A model generated the notes under the pieces. It was not told the DNA's origin and made no database searches. It saw nothing but the letters and a program-made list of their open reading frames with translations. 64,000 bases of DNA from Sepioteuthis lessoniana (taxonomy: Eukaryota > Mollusca > Cephalopoda > Myopsida > Loliginidae): positions 112,251,879 through 112,315,878 of the forward strand of contig OY757907.1 in the NCBI GenBank assembly GCA_963585895.1, written 5' to 3'. A program made the translations under genes and the position numbers. Positions within the stretch are counted from its first letter, which is position 1. Each line of letters starts with the position of its first letter. Positions 21,074-32,003 of this stretch are shown piece after piece.

Positions 21074-22600
21074 CATTGATGGCAGGACATAAGAAAACAG
21101 CAACAAAATGGATTACGCTGCATTGATAAATGTGACCTCAGGAACAAAGATAAAATATAGTGCATTTATTTTGGATTGATTCCTAAATTAACATGGCCAT
21201 TGCAAATATGGGAGGTATCACTTACAAAAGTTGAAACAATGGAGCGGTTAATCAGTAAATTTATTTTAAAAAATGGTTGGAAGTACCTAACTCCTTAAAA
21301 AACATGTCACATATAGAGTTCATCAACAAAACTAGAACATCCAACGTTGTCACTTGATGAGGAATATAAATTAGGAAAAGCGCGACTTTTCTAAATGCTG
21401 CATGACTCTCGCGACCCACTGGTGAAGAATGCCCAGTCTTCTGTAATAACCGGTCGTAAATGGACGGCAAAAATAGCTGTTGAGAATGCAGAATCAACCC
21501 CCAGTATGAAAGAAATTATTGGCACAGTGGCAAATGGAAAAGCAGGTCTAGGCCTACATCCACAGCGTTGGTGGTCCAAAGAATCCACGTTAAATTGTGT
21601 CGGAAGAAATTCATCATCTTGAGGAAGTTAGGCATTTTGCTACAGCTGTAGGACAAAGGAAACAGTGCGCAAAGACCAAGTGGGAGAGTGCAAAGGACAG
21701 AGCTGTCACATGGAGTGACCTCAAGCGCATGGAACCAAAGAAATTAAGTTTCCTTATAAAAGCAGTCTACAAAGTTTTACCAACACCAGTCAACCTTCAT
21801 GCTTGGGGATTAACTACATCCGACCGATGAAGAGCATGTGGGAAAACTGCGAGCCTCAAACATATTCTCACTGGATGTGAGTACGCTCTAAGAAGCTATA
21901 CTTGGAAACATAACGAAATCCTGGAGATTTTTGCTGAGGTTTCGAAAATAAGTTGTGAGGCTGCCAATAAAGCTCTAATTATTATCAACAACTGAGCAAT
22001 TCAGTTCGTTAAAGAAGGAAATATTTTGATACTTGCATGTAAAAATATGTGTAAACGATCATTGCTTGAGGGCTGCACGAACTGGCACGTCGCAACCGAT
22101 TTAAAACATAACTTCATATTTCCAACTGAAATAGCGTTAACGACAAAGAACCCAGATATTATCATTTGGTCCGTTAAAGCAAAAAAGTTTTCGTTAATCA
22201 GTTAACGGTCCCTTATGAAGAAAATTTCGACTGGGCACATCAGCGTAAGTTGGAAAAATATGAGGATCTGCGAGAACACTGTGTCAGAAATGGCTGGATA
22301 ACAAATGTATTTCCTATCGAAGTCGGATGCAGAGGTTTTATTGCAAGCTTAACCTCCATTTTCTTGACTAATCTTGGACTTCCTCCATCTTACAAGAAGA
22401 AATATATAGAAAAGATCCAAAACAAGGCTCTAACTGCATCTGCATGGATATGGCAATCCCATTCAGTGACAACAATCTGATAAAGTCTGGTGGTGTCGTG
22501 AAATACTGCTGGGATACTCTGGGCTAGTGGTAATGATGCTTCGGCCCCGAAATCATGCCTGAACCCAGAGTCATCATCTGATGATGGCTTTGTTTAAAGA
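21071..22600 (+). mobile_element. RLE-type LINE, 3' half
   Basis: Translation in shifting frames gives one continuous retroelement C-terminal region: GLIPKLTWPLQIWEVSLTKV; TGRKWTAKIAVENAE; MEPKKLSFLIKAVYKVLPTP; CGKTASLKHILTGC (zinc motif with Cys, His, Cys); KNPDIIIWS and QLTVPYEE (PD..E-type restriction-like endonuclease core); then GWITNVFPIEVGCRGF. Frameshifts lie near 21600 and 22195, with stops near 21829 and 21992. The RT catalytic box is missing. An R2/NeSL/R4-like group is inferred. The 3' UTR ends near TGATGATGGCTTTGTTTAAA. Confidence 0.85.
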
Positions 22601-22644
22601 AATACTGTTGTTCAAAGATCAGCTATTGTATAATAGATGAGTTC

Positions 22645-23158
22645 TAAACACATTTTGAAAACAACATTCTTTAACGAGACTGAGGTAATTTTTTCACACA
22701 GTGAAATGGTTTCAGTTATTTCTATCTAATTCAAATAATAATTTCTTTGCACTTAGTAAAACCTTTTCAAGTATTGCCATTTGCACTAACAACTCAATTA
22801 AACATCAGTAATTTGTTTACACGCAGTTAAATGATATTTTGGACAATTCAGTTTAGCATAAGTACACAGGTTTTTGTTTACACACAGTTAAATGTAAAAC
22901 CTGTTCTCTATCAGGCATTTCAGTTAGGCATAAGTAAACAATTTAAATGTCAAACAGTTCCATAGGACACTATCAGGTGCTCCCACTCCAGGCCAGAGTG
23001 AAACTGGGAAAACTATTCCGTATTCCTTGAAATTCTTGCATTACTGGAACCTCACCTTAAGATTGCTAAGTGTCATAATAGGGCACTCGCTGGGGTGTGT
23101 TACCCCTCTGTAGAGATGCAGTCGGTGTATTTTGCAGCCCCAGCTGATTGAGCTATAT
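22645..23158 (-). repeat. HTR copy
   Basis: AACACATTTTGAAAACAAC and CACACAGTGAAATGGTTTCA at left, minisatellite remnants (CAATTCAGTTTAGCATAAGT) and the head (ATTTTGCAGCCCCAGCTGAT) at right. The same 3' variant as at 5.0 kb. Confidence 0.75.
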
Positions 23159-23735
23159 TTATTCATACTTTATATTTAACGATCTGAAAATGAAGAGCTT
23201 CTGTCTTATTACTTTTTGAACACAAAACATCACAATAAGCTATGCTTAGATTTGAGCTCGTAAGAATTGATGATATTTTAATCCTTATTTCAATGTTAGG
23301 AACGGTTACTAGCAAACCCGACGGATAATACCTTTACGAGTGTGCGTTACTGTTTGAAAATAAAAGAAAAACGACTTGCAACTAATACATCTGAATATCA
23401 ATCAAATAATGAATTTAGACATTTCACAAGTTTTTATGAGAAGAGGTCGTGTGTTGCCTCTCCAAAATTGTTCAGTTATGGCTCTTCTTTCTTGGTGAGA
23501 CTTAGCACTTTTCAAACGACGCTTGTCCGTATGAACCATATATAAAGGTCTACCTCATAAAAGAGAAGCGGCACCTCATGAGCACTTATAATTAGCAAGG
23601 CTTACAGACCATTGTTAATTTGTTAGATTCTTTGTAACGGTCCTTTCTGAAAGACATTAATCGACATAAGATGCATTACCATCATATTCTGAATAATATC
23701 AGAAAAATGCTCGCTGATATCATAAACATATATAA
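23159..23735. other. Unassigned stretch
   Basis: Mixed AT-rich DNA with no family recognised. A 67-codon frame at 23342-23545 is not supported by any similarity I know. Confidence 0.4.
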
Positions 23736-23915
23736 CATCATCATCATCATCATCATCATCATGTTGTACCAGTTGCACGGATTTCCCTGACCCTCTCTCG
23801 CCACTCGTCTCTATCGTCCATCGCACTCAGCATGTCTTCCATGTTACATCCTGTACATAGCTGTTGTAGATAGGTTCTATCTGATCGCCCAACACTTGCT
23901 CGTCCGTGTGATGCA
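23736..23915 (-). mobile_element. RTE-like LINE 3' end (part of inverted insertion)
   Basis: Left edge is an (ATC)n run of about nine units, the LINE tail in reverse complement. The minus strand then encodes SHGRASVGRSDRTYLQQL, MDDRDEWRERVREIRATGT, the last residues of the family. It pairs with plus-strand pieces at 23925-24255 and 24618-24805 as one apparent twin-primed insertion. Confidence 0.85.
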
Positions 23916-23924
23916 GAATCCCTA

Positions 23925-24255
23925 TTGTATGGTCTGGAACGGGCAGCAGGCGGCAGATGTCTCTACGTGAACGCAGACAAAACAGATTTCATGTGCCTTA
24001 ATAAAAGAGGTGACATCTCCACACTAAATAGTAGCTCTCTGAAACTTGGGGACAAATTCACCTACCTCGGAAACAAAGTCTCATCTACGGAAAATGACAT
24101 CAATACGCGACTAGCGAAATCATGGACAGCAATTGATAGACTATCGGTCGGAAGGAAGTCAAACCTATCCAATAAAATAAAATGCAGTTTTTTCCAGGCC
24201 GCGGTCGTGTCAATACTACTATATGGATGCACCACATGGACGCTGACTAAGCTAT
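23925..24255 (+). mobile_element. RTE-like LINE, inverted 5' segment
   Basis: The frame reads LERAAGGRCLYVNADKTDFM, DKFTYLGNKVSSTEND, TRLAKSWTAIDRLSVGRKSN and AVVSILLYGCTTWTLTK, i.e. the stretch just after the RT catalytic box. It breaks off at TLTK where an LTR-like insert begins, and resumes at 24618. Confidence 0.88.
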
Positions 24256-24612
24256 TTGTTGCGTTCTGGTTAGTGAACACTTGTAATATTAAATAAAGGA
24301 CAAACCACGATATGAGAGGAAATAGAGATATATTTCCCATGAAAAAAGTATATACAATAGAGAGACTATTAGTAGACAAGAACATAGCATAAGTGAATGC
24401 AGAATAAAGATATAGTCCAACGATAGTATTGGCTTCCGTTATTACGGTAGCCAGTAAGGTGATCTAGTGCGATCTCCTGTCTCCAACGCTCTAATACTAT
24501 TCCTATAAGAAGCTGCTCTTCACCTTCTAGTTTCCCCTGGTATTAGTAGCTACTGCTATATATGGCAGACGGACTAGTTCATTGTATGGAAAAAGGTGGG
24601 TGATACCCAACA
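24256..24612. mobile_element. Probable solo LTR inside the LINE
   Basis: The LINE is interrupted by about 357 bp that begins TGTTGCG and ends CCCAACA, an inverted TGTTG/CAACA terminus typical of LTRs. An AATAAAG lies early in it. The flanks share CTAT at left and TTAT at right, compatible with a mutated 4-5 bp target duplication. LINE sequence on both sides aligns to neighbouring parts of the same consensus. No internal retroviral genes, so the superfamily is unknown. Confidence 0.6.
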
Positions 24613-24617
24613 TTTAT

Positions 24618-24805
24618 AGAGATAAAGCTTGGCGCCAATGGCGGAAGAGCCCTGCGAGCTGTATTGAATAAATCCTAGAGGCAAGATCCCCCAATACTGC
24701 AGCTGTACGGCCACCTACAATCATATCTAAAACCATCAAGGTTAGACGAACAAGACATGCAGGACACTGCGGAAGATGTAAGGACGAGCCATGTAACATA
24801 CCCCA
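24618..24805 (+). mobile_element. RTE-like LINE, continuation of inverted segment
   Basis: After the insert the family resumes: ALRAVLNKS, a stop, RQDPPILQLYGHL, then in another frame KVRRTRHAGHCGRCKDE. It stops a few codons before the point where the minus-strand 3' piece at 23736-23915 begins in the family order, supporting one inverted insertion. Confidence 0.8.
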
Positions 24806-24907
24806 CTCAAATAATTGAAAAACTAGTGGCCATAAACATAAAAACAAAACAAAAAACAACAAAAAACAATGTCGTTAAATTTTGAGCTAACTGTATTTGA
24901 TAACAGA
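24806..24907. other. A-rich spacer between LINE copies
   Basis: Contains runs such as AAAACAAAACAAAAAACAAC; no family assigned. Confidence 0.5.
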
Positions 24908-25455
24908 TTTATCATCATCATCATCATCATGTCATGCCGCTAGCACAGATATCCCTGACCCTCTCTCGCCACTACTCCCTATCGTTCATCGCCTCTGGCA
25001 GGTCTTTTGGGCTACATCTCGTATCCTCACATAGTTGCCGAATGTATGTTCGTGCTGGTCATCCTACTTTTGCTTGACCATATGTGGGGGTCCATAGGAG
25101 TACATCACTCATGAGCTCGTCCCTGCTTCTCCAGCAGTGTCCTGCATGTCTGGTTCGTCTAACTTGTATAGTTTTCGTGATGGGAGGCTGATGGCCGTAT
25201 AGTTGGTGTCTTGTGGGGTGTTGCCGCTAGGACTTGTTCAATATTGCTCGCAGCATTCTTGTATAATGCTGCCTAGCTTCTTCTCCAGCCGTTTTGTTAG
25301 CGTCCGTGTAGTGCATCCATACAGCAGTATCGATACGACAGCTGCCTGGAAGAAACTGCGTTTCATTTTATCAGTTAGGTCTGATTTCCATATGATCGAT
25401 ATCCTACTGATAGCTGTCCATGCTTTCGTTAGCAGTGTGTCGATGCAAACAATTG
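24908..25455 (-). mobile_element. RTE-like LINE, 5'-truncated
   Basis: (ATC)n tail at left. Minus-strand translation gives LTKAWTAISRISIIWKSDLT, MKRSFFQAAVVSILLYGCTT and LTKRLEKKLG, then with frame damage the C-terminal end. Truncated upstream of DIDTLLTKAW. Confidence 0.88.
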
Positions 25456-25640
25456 TATAGTTTAGACTCATTCAAACAAAAAGATTGATTTGTTAAAGAT
25501 ATACCAGGATAGATAATAAGTTTTAAGACTTACCAAAATTGTTGATTTGGATTTAATAATCATAAAGGTTCTCCTGCTGTTAAAAATTTACGTCGGCTCC
25601 AGTGCTTGCTACTTCATGGACAAGCGATGAAAATTTTGAA

Positions 25641-25704
25641 AATTTCTCATAATAAGTAATAAATTTCTCATAATAAGTAATAAATTTCTCATAATAAGTA
25701 ATAA
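25641..25704. repeat. 21-bp tandem repeat, three copies
   Basis: AATTTCTCATAATAAGTAAT recurs at 25641, 25662 and 25683. Confidence 0.95.
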
Positions 25705-25724
25705 AAAATCTACATATATTCAAT

Positions 25725-26190
25725 CATCATCATCATCATCATCGTGCCGTGCCGCCAGCACGGACATCCCTGACCCTCTCTCGCCACTTCTCCCTATCAT
25801 TCATCGCTTCTGGCAGGTCTTCGGCTGCATCCCGTATCCTCACATAGCTGCTGTATGTATGTTCGAGCTGGTCGTCCTGCTTTTGCTTGGCCATATGCGG
25901 GCGTCCATAGGAGTACATCACTTATGAGCTCGTTGCTGCTTCTCCAGCAGTGTCCTGCGTGTCTAGTTAGTATAGTTTTCGTGATGGGAGGCAGGTGGCC
26001 GTAAAGTTGAAACCTTGTGGGGTGTTGCCGCCAGGACTTGTTCAATATTGCTCGCAACATTCTTGTGTAATTGCCATCTAGCTTCTTCTTCAGCCGTTTT
26101 GTTAGCGTCCAAGTAGTGCATCCATATAGCAGTATCGATACGACCGCTGCCTGGAAGAAACTGCATTTCATTTTATCGGTCAGGTCTGAA
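25725..26190 (-). mobile_element. RTE-like LINE, 5'-truncated
   Basis: (ATC)n tail at left. One frame encodes MKCSFFQAAVVSILLYGCTT, RLKKKLDGNYTRMLRAILNK, QLYGHLPPITKTILTRHAGH and AYGQAKAGRPARTYIQQLCE. It ends abruptly at GGTCAGGTCTGA, as does the copy at 61.6-62.0 kb. Confidence 0.9.
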
Positions 26191-26224
26191 ATCTCACAAT
26201 ATACTGAACAAAAATGAGAACGGT

Positions 26225-26435
26225 TATCCTTGTAGTAAATACCATTGTTGACCTGGTTTCAAACTCCTCATGAGCCAGTTTGCGTTTAAATTCGCGCTAA
26301 TGCCCTTGGTAAAGATATCTTTCTCACGCTCATCTATGGATAAATCATTGGATAAACTGGTTTCTTTAGTCTAGGTTAGGCAACCAATCTAGGAAAAGCA
26401 AAGTCTTAAAACCCAATGTCACATCCTGTTTGTGA
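26225..26435 (+). repeat. tSINE-A, head damaged
   Basis: TGACCTGGTTTCAAACTCC is an altered B-box region; CTAATGCCCTTGGTAAAG and GCAACCAATCTAGGAAAAGC follow, ending TGTCACATCCTGTTTGTGAC. Confidence 0.7.
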
Positions 26436-27714
26436 CGAAGAAATTAGACAAATATGTACATTTTACCCACAAAGAATCTGAGATATTATAAACAAAACTC
26501 TCACAGTATTTTATAGAAAAAATATCTTTATTATACCCTTAGAAATGGCTAGAGTTAGAATGCGTTCGAGAAGAAAGTGAGGGACAATTTTTTATACAAA
26601 ATTAAACAAAAAAGACTTGGTTATCAAACCTAAAAAGTCTTCTAAGACGACGACAAGGAAATAATGAATAAAAATCTCTTAGCAAAACGTGCTTAAGAGA
26701 AAGACTGCTTCCTAAGTATAGCTTGAAACTTATTTCTGGAGCAGACAGACACCCCGGTTATCAAATTCTAAAAAATAAAAACGTTTGTAAAATTAAAAAA
26801 TAAAGCAAACTGATCTGTAAATGAAATAGAGTAGAATGAGAATAAAAACGTCTAGCGTTATATCTTCAATCAAGATTAATCACAGCCTAAATGTCAACAA
26901 ATATAACAATGCAGAACGTCTCTTTCCCGCCAAAAGAAGTGTCAGACAAATGGAATTCTGGGATAACATTTATTGCCGTTTCCCTATTTGTTTTTCCTTT
27001 CTATTTTATCTCTTTTGATTTGAATTGTTCTTATTTGACAGGAGGACCTCTTTGTCACACCTGAAGTGTGTAGGATTATCTATTCATTGTCAGCCTCTTA
27101 CTGGTTTCTCATTTTTAATGCTATGAGATTGCTTTGTAGAAGAGTTGACATCCAAGATGGTTTGATTTTGAAAAAAAAAGAATCTGTATTTCAAGGTTTG
27201 CAATTTTTGTTTGATCAGTAGAATGAAGGATTTTGATAATGGATCTGGAATAAAAAACTTTTAACAATAGGAAACCCCATTTTATCTCATAGTGTCTGTA
27301 ATCGGATTAGGTAATACAAATAAAAAAAAGGGGAAAACAGTGAAATCAGAGACCAAAAAGACAATGCTTGATGTACAGCGTGTTTATCTAGAAATAAAAA
27401 GAAAATACAATTTCTAAAATTCGTTCAAAGGAAGAGGAGAAAATAAATGGTATGGCAAAAGGAAATTCAATAAAATTAGGAACAGGATATAGAAACTGAA
27501 TTTTCTGGAGAAAATAAGAATTTATCTGTTGCCATGAAAACAATATGGTGAGATTCCTAATGTCAGTGTAAATCGCAATGCCTCGTTCTAACTTTCTTAA
27601 AAATAAGTAAATAATTAAATATTTGGAATGGCTAAGAATTTGAAAGGATTACCAGTTCCATTCCTCGTGTTGTCAAACGTTTATCTACCCACATATCATA
27701 TATACGAGTTGTGT
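26436..27714. other. AT-rich DNA, nothing recognised
   Basis: Nearly 1.3 kb with only short frames, including a 60-codon one at 26836-27018 without recognisable similarity. Confidence 0.5.
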
Positions 27715-27975
27715 TAAAAAATAATTTTAACGGCATTTCGACTCTTCTTAGGTTATTTTATGCCTAGAGGTTAGGGAATTCAGTCCATTGTATGTTTATA
27801 TTTACAGTTTTTGCTCAGTCATTTCTTAAGATATTTGCACAGTTATATGATATCAAGTATTACCAATACAAACAATTTGTATGCAGCTGTATAGTTTGAA
27901 GTATTCATATCTAATACTAATAATCATATATTTCTAAGTAATAATTTATAATTAATAATAGTATTTGTTTGCACA
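27715..27975 (-). repeat. HTR subfamily-2 tail
   Basis: A variant hairpin tail (GGCATTTCGACTCTTCTTAG, GTTATTTTATGCC) followed by CTAGAGGTTAGGGAATTC, matching in reverse complement the end of the plus-strand copy at 43.6 kb. The head is missing. Confidence 0.65.
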
Positions 27976-28004
27976 TACAGGTATAATTACAAGTTGCCAC
28001 AACA

Positions 28005-28170
28005 AGCCCCACCTCCACCCACTAAAAAAAAAACTATTTACCCAGAGCTGATATAGGAACAAATTGATTCAGGCTTTTACCAAGAGAATTCTCGCGAAAG
28101 TGAAACGAACTGAAGTTGTCATTTACATTTCCTATGACGATAAACGTTAGGCCACGTAGCTCAAACAATT
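28005..28170 (-). repeat. tSINE head and linker
   Basis: CTATTTACCCAGAGCTGATA is the linker and GACGATAAACGTTAGGCCAC the degraded A-box side. No tail is left to tell A from B. Confidence 0.6.
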
Positions 28171-28464
28171 TTTTGTGTAATCATTCGAGGACTTGACCTG
28201 GATGTATATTTTGTCGGAACTGTGTAAATAGGCTACAGACTTAGGCTACAGACTTACATCAGTCTATCAAAAAATCAATCCGTGAGAGTCAATGTGTGAT
28301 TAAAAGGTTAACTTAATTTTGTACATTAAAATCATTTTATTGTTCATGATCTTTATGTTAAAAAGGGACTGAAAACACGTGAAGTTAAAAAGCAACCATG
28401 TGTGTCTATAATAAGAAGAAGGGTGCAGAGAAACTCCAGCTATCGGGCAAGTACTAATTCCTCC

Positions 28465-28507
<43 letters not shown>

Positions 28508-28978
28508 TAACAAAAAAGAAACATTTGGTAAAATAAACTAATACATTAAAGATAAGAAATGAAAGAATCATGGCTAAATGACTCGACTCGTACAATTATA
28601 TCTGAGTTCAGTCATGTGGTACCCATTAGCAAAGTCACAACCCTAATGTTGATTAATAAATAGGAAAACTTCACAAAGTTTGGTCAGCCAAGAAAATATT
28701 CTCACGGCAGCTTCTGTGTCCTCCCTCGACCCGTTCCTTCTCGTTGCTCATGACACGAGTTTATTGTTGTACTTAACGCACCTCTGCGTCAAATATTGCA
28801 CAGGAGCAATTCCGGAGAATGTTTGAAGTCGTACTTTGCAAGCAATCACATAATCCATGGCTAGTAAGTTTGTCTCCCGCAGCGTTTCACAATTATTCCA
28901 TTGTACTGGATTCCCTAAAGTCATCTTCATAATACTAGCGGCAATACTGGCAAGCGTCTCATCTATTATTGACATTCT
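28171..28978. other. Unassigned stretch with (GA)n and one candidate frame
   Basis: Contains a (GA)n run at about 28466-28502. The minus strand at 28748-28975 has a 75-codon ATG frame (DETLASIAASIMKMTLG, MDYVIACKVRLQTFSGI) with balanced composition. I do not recognise it and see no clear exon structure. It is the least repeat-like block of this part of the window. Confidence 0.3.
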
Positions 28979-28981
28979 CTT

Positions 28982-29018
<37 letters not shown>
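28979..29018. repeat. (CT)n-(TA)n microsatellite
   Basis: CT repeats pass into TA repeats. Confidence 0.9.
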
Positions 29019-29297
29019 TTACAAAAATTAATTCGTGAGTCAGAAACTATCCTACTACAGTTTCGCCTAAACGGCTCCTCAGGGTATCTGTTCCTGGTTT
29101 TTGTTCTTTTGACCAACTGATTGCGTTTTGTCTTGATTTGTTTGAATTGGTGTAACAAGGTTGGCCTTTTTTTTCTCCCAATAACTTTTTTTCTTTTTTT
29201 CCCGGATAGTAATTCGTGATATATTGTTATATCCGAATTCTGGCGTTTTTTTTTTCTTTTTCTCTTTCACCGTAAATGCTGTTAGTAAGTTAGTAAA

Positions 29298-29323
29298 TAG
29301 TGTATATATATATATATATATAT
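29298..29323. repeat. (TA)n microsatellite
   Basis: Borders a SINE copy on its left side. Confidence 0.9.
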
Positions 29324-29349
29324 ACAAAGAAAAGAAGACAGTCCATGAA

Positions 29350-29628
29350 ACCTACTTTGGTCGTGGGGTTGCTACTCATATAGTGTGTCTTGGAAAGGAA
29401 TGACATGTTTGAATCCAAAGTTTTCCTTATAGACTAGTTGTCAGACAAAGACTGAAGAGCTCGACTACCCTACAACTAACCCAAAACTAGAAAGAGAATA
29501 GTTGGATTCATAACATTCCAAAGGATACTAAAACTATGCTGAATGCAAACAGTCTCATTCAGGTATTTGAACTCAGGTAGCCGTGTCCACTTTCTACGAT
29601 GATAACCATTACGCTATCAGCGCATTAT
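29350..29628 (-). repeat. tSINE-A copy, diverged
   Basis: ATAGACTAGTTGTCAGACAA and AACCCAAAACTAGAAAGAGA in the middle; AGGTATTTGAACTCAGGTAG (B box side) and TAACCATTACGCTATCAGCG (A box side) at the right. Confidence 0.78.
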
Positions 29629-30323
29629 ATATATATATAAAAATATATATAGTTTTCTTACATCCTCATGTCAGTTCCATGAACCATTAATTGGAAAAAA
29701 TACAATTTTTAGGTGAGTCATGCGACTACAATGGTCGAAAAAGGATTAATAAATACTCAATATTATTCGCATAATACAAAAAAGTGACTGCATGGCGTAG
29801 GAACGGAAGAAGAATGGAAAAGTACGAAAAAAAACACACCTTGCACTATTGCAAAATATTTCATAACTTTTTACTTAATAGGTTCCAGGGTGAGTCCTTG
29901 GACCTGTTGACTGCAATACATGGCCTCTCAGGAAGAAAGCAAAATAACATTAATGGAATTTTCAAAACATTTACTCCTATAAAGAGGGAAGTCTTCCCAT
30001 AATACTAAAGAGAAATACTTCAATGAGACAGATTTCAAAGAAGGAAGAAAAAAAAAGAGGTAAGAAAACGTCGTTTAGTTTAAGTTTTATCATGTTCTAC
30101 TGGACATTAATTAAGCAGCTTTCTAATTCAAGAAAAAAATGCTTTATTACGATATTTCATTTTACTATATATATATATATATACATACAATAAAGTGTTT
30201 ATTTAAAAGCTGTAGTCATTTCAAGGGGAGTTTAGTCTTAGCTAATATGGTATTCTTCTACCCAAGTCCCAAAAAGGACATATGAGAAAGATACAAGCAA
30301 CAAATGATACATGAAATATATAT
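29629..30323. other. AT-rich DNA, nothing recognised
   Basis: Includes short TA runs near 29627 and 30168; a 72-codon frame at 29784-30002 has no recognised relative. Confidence 0.45.
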
Positions 30324-30975
30324 ATATCATCATCATCATGTCGTGCCGCCAGCACGGATATCCCTGACCCTTTCTCGCCACTTCTCCCTATCGTTCATCG
30401 CCTCTGGCAGGTCTTCAGGGCTACATCCCGTATCCTCACATAGCAGCTGTATGTATGTTCGAGCTGGTCGACCTGTTTTGCTTGGCCATATGTGGGGGTC
30501 CATAGGAGTAAATCACTTATGAGCTCGTCTCAGCTTCTCCAGCAGTGTCCTACGTGTCTGGTTCGTCTAACTTGTATAGTTTTCGTGATGGGAGGCAGGT
30601 GGCCGTATAGTTGGTGCCTTGTGGGGTTTTGCCGCCAGGACTTGTTCAATATTGCTCGCAACGTTCTTGTGTAATTGCTGTCTAGCTTCTTCTCCAGCCG
30701 TTTTGTTAGCGTCCAAGTGGTGCATTCATACAGCAGTATCGACACGAACGCTGCCTGGAAGAAACGGTCAGGTTTGATTTCCATATGATCGATAGGTTAT
30801 CGATAGCTGTCCATGCCTTCGTTAGCCGTGTGTCGATGTCCTTTTCGGTTGATGAGACACTGCTTCCTAGGTAGGTGAATTTGTCTACCTGTTTCAGATA
30901 GGTTCCGTCTAGTGTGGAAATGTCGCCTGTTTGATTAAAACACATAACAAGCATACATGTGTCTCTGTACATTTT
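30324..30975 (-). mobile_element. RTE-like LINE, 5'-truncated
   Basis: A short (ATC)n tail at left. The minus strand encodes MCFNQTGDISTLDGTYLKQV, DKFTYLGSSVSSTEKDIDTR, then after a frame change LDSNYTRTLRAILNKSWRQN and RRTRHVGHCWRS. About 10 bp near 30770 are lost, which causes the frameshift. Confidence 0.9.
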
Positions 30976-31204
30976 TGAGGGTTACGACAAACCATATCTG
31001 AAATGTTCCTTTTTATTGAAAAATTACTAAATTTTTATGTATCTATTGATGAATCAATTGATTTATACAACAGGTCAACTAGACTAGGGTTGTTTTGTAT
31101 CAAGACGTTAGAGATTTGCGTTCATGTTTACGTTTTCGGGGAGTGGGTAGTTGTTTTTAAGAGATTTTTTGCACACGGTACAATCAAATAGGAATACTTT
31201 TTAA
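30976..31204. other. Unassigned AT-rich spacer
   Basis: A 62-codon frame at 31003-31191 is not supported by similarity. Confidence 0.4.
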
Positions 31205-31350
31205 ACATATCTATTTGACCCTCAAATGTGACCCTAACAAGAACTACCAATCCGAGGTCCGAGTGAGTAATGTTAATTAAAAGGTACTTCATATTTCCCC
31301 GATCTCAAATCTCCCGATCAAATGCAGTTTAGTGTCATACAAAAGACAGT
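31205..31350 (-). repeat. HTR core fragment, diverged
   Basis: AACAAGAACTACCAATCCGA, TTAATTAAAAGGTACTTCAT and CAGTTTAGTGTCATAC follow the order of the HTR core. Confidence 0.6.
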
Positions 31351-31360
31351 TATTGCTGGT

Positions 31361-31541
31361 AATTAGTCTGTATTGTATCTATTGATGTTGATGCCTGCAA
31401 AAACTTTTCTCAGATAGCCCTGTCGGCTAGCCTTATGAAATGTTGTCTGAATAGGTAACATATTCTAAGGCTCGCAGACTGGACTATCTGATATATGTAT
31501 TCTGCAGGCATCGACATTAATTGATACAATACTTACTAATT
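31361..31541. repeat. 181-bp inverted repeat (hairpin)
   Basis: Left arm 31361-31434 (starts AATTAGTCTGTATTGTATC) pairs with right arm 31467-31541 (ends ATACAATACTTACTAATT); the loop is about 32 nt. GATGCCTGCA and TGCAGGCATC are exact complements. Parts of both arms resemble the HTR head, so it may be two inverted HTR ends. Confidence 0.85.
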
Positions 31542-31624
31542 GTAATATTCTATTTATTAAAACCTTTGCTTTCAGAGTGCACATTTACCGATCTCTCTCT
31601 CTCTCTCAAACCATTTACATACTA

Positions 31625-31860
31625 TTTTTTTTTCAATATCTGATATATACATATATATAGGGTTTTCGGACTATTGTCTTCATGTTTATAGTTATTTCCA
31701 CAATGTTTCGGCCGATATGTCCTCCGGCCATCTTTAGGTGTTTGTCGAACTCGGGAACCTTCACAGAACTTCAAACTACGTCCTTTATTGAATTCACGGG
31801 GGTTTGTTCTGATTCCGTTAGCCTTAACCGGGTACAAATGTTAAGTAATCCTGTATTGTT
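31625..31860 (-). mobile_element. Retroelement 3' fragment, possibly Penelope-like
   Basis: Minus-strand translation gives RVRQTPKDGRRTYRPKHCGN and NYKHEDNSPKTLY, a string I recall as recurrent in predicted proteins of invertebrate genomes and as lying near retroelement ends. The Penelope-like assignment is tentative; no RT or GIY-YIG residues are present. Confidence 0.4.
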
Positions 31861-31965
31861 ACTCGCCTGTAGTCAGGATTGAACCTGCAACCTCCAGATG
31901 ATTGTCGCCTTGGAAGCTTCGAGAACCAACACCTATAACCGTTACGTCATATGTCCTCAAGCTTC
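31861..31965 (-). repeat. tRNA-like SINE head
   Basis: In reverse complement GACGTAACGGTTATAGGTG (A box) and GGTTGCAGGTTCAATCCTGA (B box) are about 50 bp apart. Confidence 0.5.
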
Positions 31966-32003
31966 ATCTCAGAAATTTAGACAACGAATATATATTTAGA
32001 TTA

